DNA of 64,000 bases, from assembly GCA_964398985.1 (NCBI GenBank), contig CAYNOS010000006.1, forward strand, positions 22,782-86,781, written 5' to 3'. Source of the DNA: CAYMRL01 sp964398985 (GTDB lineage: Bacteria; Deinococcota; Deinococci; Deinococcales; Trueperaceae). Shown in pieces: positions 27,504 through 35,348 of the stretch (positions are counted from its first letter, which is position 1; each line of letters begins with the position of its first letter). Under the pieces are notes generated by a model, which was not told the origin of the DNA, did no database searches, and saw only the letters and a program-made list of their open reading frames with translations. The translations under genes and the position numbers were made by a program.

Positions 27504-27785
27504 GTGGATCAGGACGACTTGAACGGTGCTTCCGACGATCCAGCCGGCGTGGCGCGCGCGCCCAGCGAGTTGCTCGAGGAGCTCGCGTCCAACCTGCTGT
27601 GGCGGATCGGGCGCGCCTCCGACGATGGCCCGGTGACGGTCAGGGTGGGTCTCGCCACCAGTGCGCCGCTCTTCCAGCAGTTGCCGCGTCTGCGCAGCGC
27701 CAGTGACGCCGAGGTCGAGGCGGCCATCGAAGCCGGTAGCCTCAAGGTCGAGTGGGTGGGTCCCAGGCCGCGAAGCGGAGCCTGA
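27504..27785 (+). CDS. Small hypothetical protein, possibly DUF3248-like
   Basis: The 93-residue acidic protein has no signal or membrane segment. Its core (about 25-90) looks like a small alpha/beta domain (LASNLLWRIGRAS, TVRVGLATSAPLF, SLKVEWVG). Size and pairing with the next gene suggest one of the small Deinococcota-specific families such as DUF3248, but I cannot confirm this without a profile search. The GTG start is supported by a TACGCT box six bases upstream. The next gene begins directly after its stop codon, so the pair is an operon. Confidence 0.65.
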   Translation: MDQDDLNGASDDPAGVARAPSELLEELASNLLWRIGRASDDGPVTVRVGLATSAPLFQQLPRLRSASDAEVEAAIEAGSLKVEWVGPRPRSGA

Positions 27786-28340
27786 GTGGAACTCAGCCAT
27801 GCCGTCAACTTCACCGTGCCGCTGGCAGCCAGCTATCCGGAGGCCAAGGAGTTCGTGAGGGACGTGCCGCGCTCGTTGCGGTACGCCGAGATCGTCAGCG
27901 ACCTGAAGGTGTTCGAGAACGGGGAGGCAAGCGAGGTCAGCGCCTCGCTGCCGGTGTCGGCTGCCTTGTTCGGCCAGCACGTGCTGCCGTTCAGGAGCGC
28001 GCTGCGCCCGACCGCCAGCGGCGCTGTCCTCGAGGCGCTGCCCGTCTACGGTCGCGGTCCGGGATCCGCCGAGGTCAACGGCAGTGCCGTCGTCCGGCCG
28101 TCCGCGAACGGCTGTGAGGTCGACTACTCGTTCTTGATCACGGTCAAGCTGACGTTGCCGGCAGGTGGCAAGTGGGGCGAGAAGGCCCTCCTGAAGCTCG
28201 TCGGCCTCACGGCGCAATCCGTGCTCCGCAATCTCGCCTCGCAGTTGGAGCCGGCGGTCGCGCGCGCCGCCGCCGAGCTGAACGGTCCTACTTCCCCACG
28301 CAGAAGCGCGCGAAGATCGACGCCAGCGTCTCCTCGCTGA
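27786..28340 (+). CDS. Hypothetical protein, possibly DUF3809-like
   Basis: The 184-residue protein starts immediately after the upstream stop. Its middle part looks like a START/SRPBCC-type helix-grip fold: FTVPLAASYPEAKEFV at the start, a beta-rich centre, and a long C-terminal helix (about 135-168). Deinococcota genomes carry a DUF3809 family of this size; the match is from memory and uncertain. The last 17 residues are basic and low-complexity because the gene runs 53 bases into the 3' end of mnmE on the other strand, where the sequence is constrained by MnmE's essential C-terminus. Confidence 0.65.
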   Translation: MELSHAVNFTVPLAASYPEAKEFVRDVPRSLRYAEIVSDLKVFENGEASEVSASLPVSAALFGQHVLPFRSALRPTASGAVLEALPVYGRGPGSAEVNGSAVVRPSANGCEVDYSFLITVKLTLPAGGKWGEKALLKLVGLTAQSVLRNLASQLEPAVARAAAELNGPTSPRRSARRSTPASPR

Positions 28341-29706
28341 CGTCGGAGCGCCCCGTGACGAGTCCGAGGGCGGCCTGAGCTTCCTGCAGGTCGAGGGCCA
28401 CCATGTCCTCCGCGCCCGCCTCCAAGGCGCCGAGCGCCGACGCGATCAGGCCGGCCACTGAGGTCAACGCCTCCACGTGACGCTCGTTGGTGACCCACAG
28501 CTCGCTGCCGGCGGCCGAGCCGACCAGCACGCGCGAGACCTCATCACGCAACGCGCCCAAACCCGCTCCGGTAAGAGCCGAGACGCGCAGGGCACCCGGC
28601 GCCCTGGTCGGGTAGCGCTCCGCCAGGTGCCGCTCCACTTCCGAGGGCCCCTGGCCGCTGGCGCGCTCGGCCACGTCGCGCTTGTTGAGGACGACGAGCG
28701 CGCGCTCATCGAGTTCGCGTGCGAGGAGCGAGGCGTCGTCGTCGGTCAGCGGCTGCGAGGCGTCGAGGACCAGCAGCTTGAGGTCGGAGCGCTCGGCGAT
28801 CTCCCTGGCGGTGCGGACCCCTTCGGCCTCGATCGCGTCGCTGGTGGCGCGAATCCCGGCGGTATCGACCGCCGTGATGGCCAGACCGTCGAGCAGCAGC
28901 GGGGCCTCGAGGTAGTCCCTGGTGGTGCCGGGCGTCTCGCTCACCAGCGAGCGCTGGTAGCCGAGGAGGGCGTTGAGCAGGCTCGACTTGCCGACGTTGG
29001 GTCTGCCCAGCAGCGCCAGCCTGGCGCCGGTGCGGCTGAGCCGGCCGGCATCGGCGGTCGCGAGCAGCTCGGCCACGCGGTCGGCGGCCCGCCGCAGCGG
29101 CTCGCCAAGGAGGGCGTCAGGCACGCCTTCCTCCGGGTAGTCGAAGGTCGCCTGAAGCGCCGCGTAGGCACTCAGCAGGTCGTCTTGTATCTCGTCCAGG
29201 CGACGGCTCAAGGCCCCGCTGAGGCCGAGGGCGGCGTTGCGCCTGGCGCTCTCTCCCTGGGCGTTGACGAGGTCGAGCACCGCTTCGGCTTGGGCCAGAT
29301 CCAAGCGGCCTTCGAGGTAGGCGCGCAGAGTGAACTCGCCGGGCCCCGCCAGGCGGGCGCCCCCTGCGAGGCACAGATCGAGCGTGCGCCGCAGGATCGC
29401 CGGCCCACCATGACTCTGGAGCTCGACCACGTCCTGGCCCGTGTAGCTGGCGGGCGCCCTGAACACCAGCGCGACGGCCTCGTCGATCAGCCGGCCATCA
29501 CAGCCGTCGGTCGACGGCTCTTCGATCCTCCCGAAGACGGCGCGGCCGCCGGGCGTGGCGATCAAGGGACGGCTGCCGGCGGGCTTGAACAGGGTATCGG
29601 CGATGGCCAGCGCCGAAGGACCAGACAGCCGCACGATGCCGATGGCGCCGGAGCCGGGCGCGGTGGCTATCGCGCAGATGGTGTCGTCGAGCGGGGGCAG
29701 CGGCAC
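28288..29706 (-). CDS. mnmE: tRNA modification GTPase MnmE
   Basis: The 472-residue protein has the complete MnmE plan. An N-terminal tetrahydrofolate-binding domain begins DTICAIATAPGSGAIGIVRLSG. The helical domain is interrupted by a G domain with GRPNVGKS, DTAGIR and NKRD, and the C-terminus ends FCVGK, with the invariant cysteine. With MnmG it installs 5-carboxymethylaminomethyl groups on wobble uridines. The start is GTG 29706. Its last 53 bases overlap the end of the plus-strand hypothetical gene. Confidence 0.94.
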   Translation of the reverse strand: MPLPPLDDTICAIATAPGSGAIGIVRLSGPSALAIADTLFKPAGSRPLIATPGGRAVFGRIEEPSTDGCDGRLIDEAVALVFRAPASYTGQDVVELQSHGGPAILRRTLDLCLAGGARLAGPGEFTLRAYLEGRLDLAQAEAVLDLVNAQGESARRNAALGLSGALSRRLDEIQDDLLSAYAALQATFDYPEEGVPDALLGEPLRRAADRVAELLATADAGRLSRTGARLALLGRPNVGKSSLLNALLGYQRSLVSETPGTTRDYLEAPLLLDGLAITAVDTAGIRATSDAIEAEGVRTAREIAERSDLKLLVLDASQPLTDDDASLLARELDERALVVLNKRDVAERASGQGPSEVERHLAERYPTRAPGALRVSALTGAGLGALRDEVSRVLVGSAAGSELWVTNERHVEALTSVAGLIASALGALEAGAEDMVALDLQEAQAALGLVTGRSDVSEETLASIFARFCVGK

Positions 29707-29765
29707 TCACGCCATCGTGTCACGCTCGGAGGCCGCAGGCGGATACCCGAAGCTACCGGCGCCCT

Positions 29766-29771
29766 TAGAAT
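29766..29771 (+). promoter_or_regulatory. -10 box TAGAAT, predicted leaderless promoter
   Basis: The box ends six bases before ATG 29778. Confidence 0.62.
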
Positions 29772-29777
29772 CGCCGA

Positions 29778-30662
29778 ATGGAGCTGATCCTCGCGCTACA
29801 GCGCTTCGCTTCGCCGCTGCTCGATCAGGTGATGCTCGCCATCACGCTTCTCGGTTCGGAGACCGCCTACGTGGCGCTGCTGGTCGTGGGCTTCGTCAGC
29901 ATCGACGCCAGGCGCACCCGCACCCTGGCCGTCTTCTTCCTCGCTGGGTACTACGGCAACCAGTTGCTCAAGAGCGCCTTCGCCACCGCGCGGCCGTTCG
30001 AGATCGACCCCGCCGTGCTGCGCGACCCGGCGGTCATCGCGACCGCGCCGGGCGCAGGCTTCCCGGGGGCGCACGCTCAGATGAGCGCGACCTTCTGGGG
30101 TCTGGCTGCCTACTACGTCAAGCGGCGCTGGTTCACGCTGCTGGCTGCGGCGCTGATCTTCCTGATCTCGTTGTCGCGGCTGTATCTCGGGGCTCACCTG
30201 CCGATCGACGTCCTCGGCGGGCTGGTTCTGGGGGCGGCCACCGTGGCATTGGCGGTGGCGCTGGAGCGCAGGAAAGTAGCGCTGGCCAAGCCTTTGAGAG
30301 TGCTCCTCGGCGTGGGCGTGCCGTTGGTGCTGCACCTGCTGTGGCCGACCAGCCACTCCGGTCTGCTGCTCGGTGGGCTGGCTGCCTTCCTGGCGGGTCC
30401 CGAGCTGGTGCGTCACGACACCAGCGGGCCGGTCGCCGGGCGCGTGGCGCTCGGCCTGCTGGCGCTCGCGCTGGTCTTCGGCGTTCTCGTCGGTAGCTCC
30501 GCGGCTCTGCCCGAGGAACTCAAGCGTCTGCCGCTGGTGTCCTTCACGCGCTATCTGGTCATCGCGGGGGTCGGCACCGTCATCGTTCCGCTGCTCGGCC
30601 GTGTCCTGCGGTTGGTGCCGGTGGCGTCGCCGACCGCGGCCGCTGCCCGGGTCGGGCACTGA
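29778..30662 (+). CDS. PAP2-superfamily membrane phosphatase
   Basis: The 294-residue polytopic protein carries the lipid phosphate phosphatase motifs in order: K-x6-RP (KSAFATARP), FPGAHAQ in place of PSGH, and SR-x5-H-x3-D (SRLYLGAHLPID). The catalytic histidines are present, but the serine of PSGH is alanine. Likely substrates are undecaprenyl diphosphate or phosphatidic acid. The C-terminal half (about 165-285) adds further hydrophobic helices beyond the PAP2 core. The leaderless ATG follows a TAGAAT box. Its stop codon overlaps the proposed CTG start of truA. Confidence 0.87.
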   Translation: MELILALQRFASPLLDQVMLAITLLGSETAYVALLVVGFVSIDARRTRTLAVFFLAGYYGNQLLKSAFATARPFEIDPAVLRDPAVIATAPGAGFPGAHAQMSATFWGLAAYYVKRRWFTLLAAALIFLISLSRLYLGAHLPIDVLGGLVLGAATVALAVALERRKVALAKPLRVLLGVGVPLVLHLLWPTSHSGLLLGGLAAFLAGPELVRHDTSGPVAGRVALGLLALALVFGVLVGSSAALPEELKRLPLVSFTRYLVIAGVGTVIVPLLGRVLRLVPVASPTAAAARVGH

Positions 30663-31480
30663 CGGCCACGGACGCCGTCACCCGGGCGCGGCGGCGCGTC
30701 AAGCTGACGTTCGAGTTCGACGGCAGCGGCTTCCTGGGCTGGCAACGGCAGCCGTTCGGCGAGCGCACCGTACAGGCGACCATCGAAGCCGCGCTCGCCA
30801 ACCTGCCGGGCGAGCACGGCAGCGTCATCGGAGCGGGCCGCACGGACGCCGGCGTTCACGCTCTGGCGATGGTTGCGCACTGCGACACCTCCACGCACCT
30901 CGAGGACGAGCGACTGCGCATGGCGCTCAACGCTCACCTACCGCGCGACGTGGTGGCTCTCGAGGTCACCACCTGCCCCGACGACTTCGAGGCGCAGTTC
31001 GACTGCAAGTACCGCCGCTACCTGTACCGGATGCGGGTCGCCAGGGGAGACCCGCGGGGCCTGGCGCTGCTGCGCGAGCGCGTGCTGCCGGTGTTCAGGC
31101 ACCTCGACGTGGCGGCGATGCAGGCGGCCACGCGCGAGCTGCTCGGCCGTCACGACTTCGCCGCGTTCGCGACCCAGGAGACTCGCAGCACGGTCCGCGA
31201 GGTGCTGCTGTGCGAACTCCGCGAGGAGCACGGTGAGTTGCGGCTGCACATCGCCGCCGACGGGTTCCTGAGGAACATGGTGAGGACCGTCGTGGGCACG
31301 CTGCTGTGGGTCGGCAAGGGCAAGCTGACTCCGCGGGAGGTGGGGGAGGTGCTCGCGTCGCGAGACAGGCGGCGCTCGGGGCACAACGTCGGACCTCAGG
31401 GGCTCTACTTCGTCGAGGCCGGTTACCGCGACTTCGACCTCGCCGCCTCCGAGAGCGCAGCCGCCCGCATGGTGGTCTGA
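30659..31480 (+). CDS. truA: tRNA pseudouridine(38-40) synthase TruA, apparent CTG start
   Basis: The 273-residue reading shows the whole TruA fold: VKLTFEFDGSGFLGWQRQ near the N-terminus, the catalytic D63 in GRTDAGVHA, and the C-terminal FLRNMVRTVVGTLLWVGKGK. The first ATG in frame (30869) lies downstream of the catalytic aspartate and would remove it. Upstream, between the PAP2 stop region and the conserved N-terminus, I find no ATG, GTG or TTG in frame. CTG 30659 overlaps the PAP2 stop as CTGA, mirroring the ATGA/GTGA couplings elsewhere here. I therefore propose a CTG start with translational coupling; a sequencing error is the alternative. Confidence 0.85.
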   Translation: MTATDAVTRARRRVKLTFEFDGSGFLGWQRQPFGERTVQATIEAALANLPGEHGSVIGAGRTDAGVHALAMVAHCDTSTHLEDERLRMALNAHLPRDVVALEVTTCPDDFEAQFDCKYRRYLYRMRVARGDPRGLALLRERVLPVFRHLDVAAMQAATRELLGRHDFAAFATQETRSTVREVLLCELREEHGELRLHIAADGFLRNMVRTVVGTLLWVGKGKLTPREVGEVLASRDRRRSGHNVGPQGLYFVEAGYRDFDLAASESAAARMVV

Positions 31481-31533
31481 GCACACCGTACCGGTGGTTC
31501 GCTTGGGGCGTCGGAAGCGCATCCACCGGCCGG

Positions 31534-31539
31534 TATAAT
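31534..31539 (+). promoter_or_regulatory. -10 box TATAAT, predicted leaderless promoter
   Basis: Consensus box ending six bases before GTG 31546; this sets the start of the DUF1999-like gene and its operon. Confidence 0.65.
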
Positions 31540-31545
31540 CCGCAC

Positions 31546-32094
31546 GTGAGGGAAAGCCTTCCCGACGGGGCGGAGCGGCCGAGTTCCGCTTACGCCCGGC
31601 CACTGAGCATCGACGACCTCGACGAGTTGCTGGCGATCGACGTCGAGTACGCCGCGGCGCGAGGCCTAGAGCCGCTCGTCAGCCTCGCCAGCTTGCACCT
31701 CTATCAGCGCGCCGGACATGCGTTCGTGGCTCACGCCGGAGACGAGACGGCCTCCGCAGCGCGGCGCGAATCCTCGCCGGCGACCGGTTTCGTGCTGGCT
31801 CAGGCGATCTGGGGAGGCGATCGAGCCACAGTCAGCGTGCAGCGCATCGCGCTCAAGCGCGAGGCTGACGAGACCGCCGCGCTCGCGCTCGTGAAAGCCT
31901 TGACGAAGAGCGCCTACGATGCTGGCGTGTACCAACTGGAGGTGTCCTTGCCGGCCGCGGACGTCGTCGCGCGCCGGGCGTTCGAGTCGGAGCAGTTCGT
32001 GACACTGCCGAACGTGGTGCTGGCGAGGGGCCTGGGGTCACGGGCCGGCCCGATCATCAGGGCGGCCGCGGAAGTAGGGGGAAGCAGTGGCTGA
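31546..32094 (+). CDS. GNAT-like protein, probably DUF1999 family
   Basis: The 182-residue protein has an acyltransferase-like arrangement (ARPLSIDDLDELLAIDVEYAAARG at the start, GFVLAQAIW, RIALKRE, then AYDAGVYQLEVSLPAADV). This resembles the DUF1999 family of Deinococcota, which has a GNAT-type fold and no known substrate. A much longer frame begins at 31306 inside truA. The TATAAT box six bases before GTG 31546 strongly supports the shorter start. It is the first gene of an apparent four-gene operon with the HMA-like, Asp23 and FakA-like genes. Confidence 0.72.
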   Translation: MRESLPDGAERPSSAYARPLSIDDLDELLAIDVEYAAARGLEPLVSLASLHLYQRAGHAFVAHAGDETASAARRESSPATGFVLAQAIWGGDRATVSVQRIALKREADETAALALVKALTKSAYDAGVYQLEVSLPAADVVARRAFESEQFVTLPNVVLARGLGSRAGPIIRAAAEVGGSSG

Positions 32095-32311
32095 GCAGCA
32101 GATGGCGCGGGCGATGCTGGGGGTCAAGGGGATGGACAGCCTGGAGGCCAGGTCGAAGGTGCACCGGGCCCTCGCCGAAGTGCCGGGAGTCCATAACGTC
32201 GTCACCGGCGAGGATCAGACCGCAGCGGTCGAGTACGACCCCAGCGAGGCAACGGTCATGGACCTCATCAGAGCGCTGAGGCGCATCGGGTTCCTGGCGG
32301 GGATGGAGTGA
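32087..32311 (+). CDS. HMA-fold small protein lacking the metal-binding cysteines
   Basis: The 74-residue protein has the length and beta-alpha-beta-beta-alpha-beta pattern of heavy-metal-associated (CopZ-like) domains: MLGVKGMDSLEARSKVHRALAEVPGV, VEYDPSEATVMDLIRALRRIGF. The usual GMTCxxC loop reads GMDSLEA, so no cysteine is present and copper binding by the standard site is impossible. Its GTG overlaps the DUF1999-like stop by eight bases, and the Asp23 gene starts one base after its stop. A partner or scaffold role in this operon is plausible but not shown. Confidence 0.75.
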   Translation: MAEQQMARAMLGVKGMDSLEARSKVHRALAEVPGVHNVVTGEDQTAAVEYDPSEATVMDLIRALRRIGFLAGME

Positions 32312-32312
32312 G

Positions 32313-32744
32313 ATGAGCGAGAGCGGGGCCGGCAAACCCAAGGGCAAGGCCAAGGAAGCGCCGGCCAGGCGCGCTCCCCAAGCCCAACCGAAGGCACGCC
32401 AGATCGACGCCGTCAACGTCTCCGACGGAGCCTTGGCCACGATCGTGGGGCTGGCCGCGCACGAGGTGCCGGGGGTAGTGGGCATGGCGCCGGCGAACCT
32501 CGGCGAAGGCATCAGGCGCATCCTCGGCAAGCGCCAGGTCGACGAGGGCGTCGTGCTGGACCGCAAGGAAGCCGACAAGCGCAACCGGGCCTCGCTCGAC
32601 CTTCACGTCGTCGTCGCCTACGGCGTCAACATCCCGGTCGTCGGCGAGCAGATCCGCAAGCGCGTCAAGTACGCGGCCAAGCGTTACGCCGGCGTCGAAC
32701 TGCATGAAGTCAGAGTGCACGTGGTCGGAGTGAGTCGTGCCTGA
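32313..32744 (+). CDS. Asp23/Gls24 family envelope-stress protein
   Basis: The 143-residue protein has a lysine/alanine/proline-rich N-terminal tail (about 1-30) followed by an Asp23 domain (VNVSDGALATIVGLAAHEVPGVVGM, later LDLHVVVAYGVNIPVV and RVHVVGV). In Gram-positives (YloU) it sits upstream of the DAK2-type gene yloV/fakA, exactly as here. The next gene begins eight bases before its stop. The function of the family is poorly defined (membrane- or cell-wall-stress related). Confidence 0.85.
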   Translation: MSESGAGKPKGKAKEAPARRAPQAQPKARQIDAVNVSDGALATIVGLAAHEVPGVVGMAPANLGEGIRRILGKRQVDEGVVLDRKEADKRNRASLDLHVVVAYGVNIPVVGEQIRKRVKYAAKRYAGVELHEVRVHVVGVSRA

Positions 32745-34350
32745 GGTGAGTGACGAGCAACGCAGCCTGGCTCGACTGAGCGCAGAGCAACTCGCCCACT
32801 CGGTCGTGTTCTCCACCCAATGGTTGGGCGTGCACGTCGACGAGATCAATGCTCTCAACGTCTACCCGGTGCCCGACGGCGACACCGGCACCAACATGCA
32901 CCTCACCATGCAGTCGGTGAGGCGACAGCTGAGCGACGGGACGCCACACGACTTCGTGACATTGGCGCACGCGCTCGCCTACGGCTCGCTGCTGGGGGCC
33001 CGCGGCAACTCCGGCGTGATCCTCTCTCAGGTACTCAAGGGGATCGCCGAGTCGATCAAGGGCAAGGACTCGCTGGCGTCCAGCGACGTCGCCGAGGCTC
33101 TGGTCTCGGGCGCCGCCAGCGCCTACGCCGCGGTGATGAAGCCGGTCGAGGGCACGATCCTCACCGTCGTGCGCGAGGCGGCCGAGGCGGCCAACAACGC
33201 GCGCGCCGGCCTCGATCCGCTGGCGCTGCTCGAGGTCGCTCTCGAAGCCGGGCAAGAGTCGCTGGCTCGCACCCCCGAGTTGCTGCCGATCCTCAAGCAG
33301 GCGGGCGTGGTCGACGCCGGCGGCCTTGGCTTCCTGCGGCTTCTCGAAGGCATCATCGCGTACTTCCAGAATCGCGATCTGCCTCCGCCTCCCAAGGTCG
33401 AGTCGCGAGCCCAGCAGCAGTTCGAGGAAGCGGAGTTCGGGTTCTGCACGGAGTTCCTCCTTTCGGACGTGACGGTGCCCACCAGCGAAATCCAGGAACT
33501 GGTGGCGCCGTATGGCGATTCGCTGCTGGTCGTCGGGGCAGAAGGCTTCGTCAAGGGGCACATCCACACGGAGGAGCCGGAGAAGCTGCTGGCAGAGGTG
33601 TCGCGTTTCGGCCGCATGGTGCGCTCCAAGGTCGAGGACATGAGCGAGCAGCACTCGGAGATCCTCGCCGACGTCGAGCTCGGAGCCGACGACGCCCCCG
33701 AGGTCGCGGTGGTGGGCGTCGCCAGCGGTTACGGCCTCACCCGGGTGATGCGCAGCCTCGGCGTGCGGGTGGTGGGCGGCGGCCAGACCGACAACCCGTC
33801 GGTGCAGGACCTCGCCGACGCCGTCAGATCGGTCGGCGCCAAGTCGATCATCGTCATGCCCAACAACAAGAACGTCATCATGGCGGCCGAACGGGTCGTC
33901 GAATTGGTCACCGACAGGGACGTGAGAGTGCTGCCGACCACCACCCTGGGACAAGGTCTGGCCGCGGCGGTGGCACTCAACAGCGAGCTCGACGCCGACG
34001 AGCTCGTCGAGGAGATGAGCGAAGCGGCGCGCGGCGCAACCACGCTCGAGGTGACCACCGCCAGCCGCGGCGCCAGCATCGGGGGCGTCGAAGTGGCCGA
34101 AGGCAACGCGATCGGTCTGATCGACAACGAGTTGAAGGTCTCGGCCGCCGATCCCGAGACGGCGCTATTCGAGATGCTCGCGGCGACGGCCACCGAGGCC
34201 GACGTCGCCACGCTGTTCTACAACAGCGAGATCGATGCCGAAGGCGCCGCCGCCTTGGCGGCCCGGATCATCGAGCGCTACGCGCATCTCGAGGTCGAGG
34301 TTCACCCGGGAGGGCCGGAGCTGTACAGCTTCCTGGTGGTCCTGGAGTGA
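32737..34350 (+). CDS. DAK2-domain fatty acid kinase, FakA/YloV-like
   Basis: The 537-residue protein has a DhaL-type ATP-binding domain (about 10-205) with metal motif PVPDGDTGTNM and ARGNSGVILSQ, a middle domain with a conserved histidine (VKGHIHTEEPEKL) and a C-terminal domain (about 320-537). This is the FakA architecture. In Staphylococcus FakA phosphorylates fatty acids presented by FakB (DegV) proteins, feeding phospholipid synthesis. No degV gene is adjacent. The order Asp23-FakA is conserved with Firmicutes. Confidence 0.85.
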   Translation: MPEVSDEQRSLARLSAEQLAHSVVFSTQWLGVHVDEINALNVYPVPDGDTGTNMHLTMQSVRRQLSDGTPHDFVTLAHALAYGSLLGARGNSGVILSQVLKGIAESIKGKDSLASSDVAEALVSGAASAYAAVMKPVEGTILTVVREAAEAANNARAGLDPLALLEVALEAGQESLARTPELLPILKQAGVVDAGGLGFLRLLEGIIAYFQNRDLPPPPKVESRAQQQFEEAEFGFCTEFLLSDVTVPTSEIQELVAPYGDSLLVVGAEGFVKGHIHTEEPEKLLAEVSRFGRMVRSKVEDMSEQHSEILADVELGADDAPEVAVVGVASGYGLTRVMRSLGVRVVGGGQTDNPSVQDLADAVRSVGAKSIIVMPNNKNVIMAAERVVELVTDRDVRVLPTTTLGQGLAAAVALNSELDADELVEEMSEAARGATTLEVTTASRGASIGGVEVAEGNAIGLIDNELKVSAADPETALFEMLAATATEADVATLFYNSEIDAEGAAALAARIIERYAHLEVEVHPGGPELYSFLVVLE

Positions 34351-34416
34351 CCGGCGCCCACCAAGCCCCAAGGCTCGATTAAGGAACGGTTCGTGAGAGG
34401 TCTCACTTTCGCCTCG

Positions 34417-34422
34417 TAGAAT
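34417..34422 (+). promoter_or_regulatory. -10 box TAGAAT for the triple-module lipoprotein genes
   Basis: Predicted transcript start near 34429, a 15-nt leader holding a perfect AAGGAGG (34431-34437) six bases before GTG 34444. Unlike many neighbours this gene is not leaderless. Confidence 0.55.
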
Positions 34423-34443
34423 GCGGCGACAAGGAGGCCCGTC

Positions 34444-35325
34444 GTGAAATCCAAGTTCATGTACTTGTTAGGGGCCGCAGCCCTCGCAGTGGCACTGGGG
34501 TCGTGCAACATCATCATCGAGGGACCGCCGTGGCCGCCCGTCAACACGGTCGACATCAGCACCGGCTCCGATGCGGCCGTGCGGGACAGCAGCACAGTGA
34601 ACTCCGGTCAATCCGTCGTCTACCGGCTGAACCGTTCGGGTGGCAGCTCGGACGTCGTCTACGTCGAGTTGGACACCGGCGACACCACGCTGGTGGAGCT
34701 GGAAGTGCTCAACGCCGCTCGCCAGGTCCTCTTCAGCTCCCGCTCCCGCCATGTCTTCGGTGCCGGCTTGACGGGGCTGGACGCCGCCGCAGAGGCAGCC
34801 CTGGGGCCGCAAGCGATCGTCACCAACGTCGCCTGCCGCGGTGCCTGCGTGATCATCCCGGCCTCGCAGTTCGGCTCGACGCTCTACGCGCGAGTCACCA
34901 ACGATGGCTTCACCAGAGACGTCGGGATCTACTTCTTCGACGACGACTACATGGACAGCGGCGAGCCGGACAACAACGACGGTCCTGGTGCACCGTTCCT
35001 TTCGGCCTCGGAGGACTTCGGAGCCATCGAAACGGTCGGCGACGTCGACTACTTCAACGTGATCGAGCAGGGCAACGTCACGTTCGCCTACCTGGCCGCT
35101 ACCGGCAACAACGTTCCGATCGTGCTCGACGTGTTCAACGCCGCGCAGGCCCTGGAGACGACGCTGCAGCCCGGGCAGAGCTTCCAGCTGCTCGCCGGCG
35201 ACCGCCTGCGCGCTCGCGCCGCCAACCCCACCCAGGCGGGCGTCAGCGCTTCGAGCGGCTACCGTCTGAGTTACCCGTTCTCGCTCGAAGGGGCTAACGT
35301 CGTGCCGCGCGGGAGCTCGGACTAG
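34444..35325 (+). CDS. Lipoprotein with one PPC-like repeat module
   Basis: The 293-residue protein has a lipobox (ALGSC, C21) and one copy of a module that recurs twice in the next gene: a beta-rich first half (VVYVELDTGDTTLVELEV), a CxxxC element (VACRGACVIIPAS), and an acidic segment GEPDNNDG leading to GAIETVGDVDYF. The last part resembles bacterial pre-peptidase C-terminal (PPC) domains (EPNDS...GDVDYF), which are calcium-associated surface beta-sandwiches. The CxxxC pair may form a disulfide outside the cell. The protein family as a whole is unknown to me. Confidence 0.75.
   Translation: MKSKFMYLLGAAALAVALGSCNIIIEGPPWPPVNTVDISTGSDAAVRDSSTVNSGQSVVYRLNRSGGSSDVVYVELDTGDTTLVELEVLNAARQVLFSSRSRHVFGAGLTGLDAAAEAALGPQAIVTNVACRGACVIIPASQFGSTLYARVTNDGFTRDVGIYFFDDDYMDSGEPDNNDGPGAPFLSASEDFGAIETVGDVDYFNVIEQGNVTFAYLAATGNNVPIVLDVFNAAQALETTLQPGQSFQLLAGDRLRARAANPTQAGVSASSGYRLSYPFSLEGANVVPRGSSD
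34540..35300 (+). repeat. PPC-like lipoprotein module, copy A
   Basis: Approximate limits. Landmarks: CRGAC, GEPDNNDG, GAIETVGDVDYF (last near 35039-35056). Confidence 0.6.
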
Positions 35326-35348
35326 CATCGACGAGAGGGGACAGCGAC

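Noticed and set aside
30869..31480. Shorter truA starting at ATG 30869
   Set aside because: It would remove the catalytic aspartate and the conserved N-terminal strand, which are encoded just upstream in the same frame.
31306..31545. 80-codon extension of the DUF1999-like gene
   Set aside because: It lies inside truA, and the TATAAT box at 31534 would sit inside the coding region.
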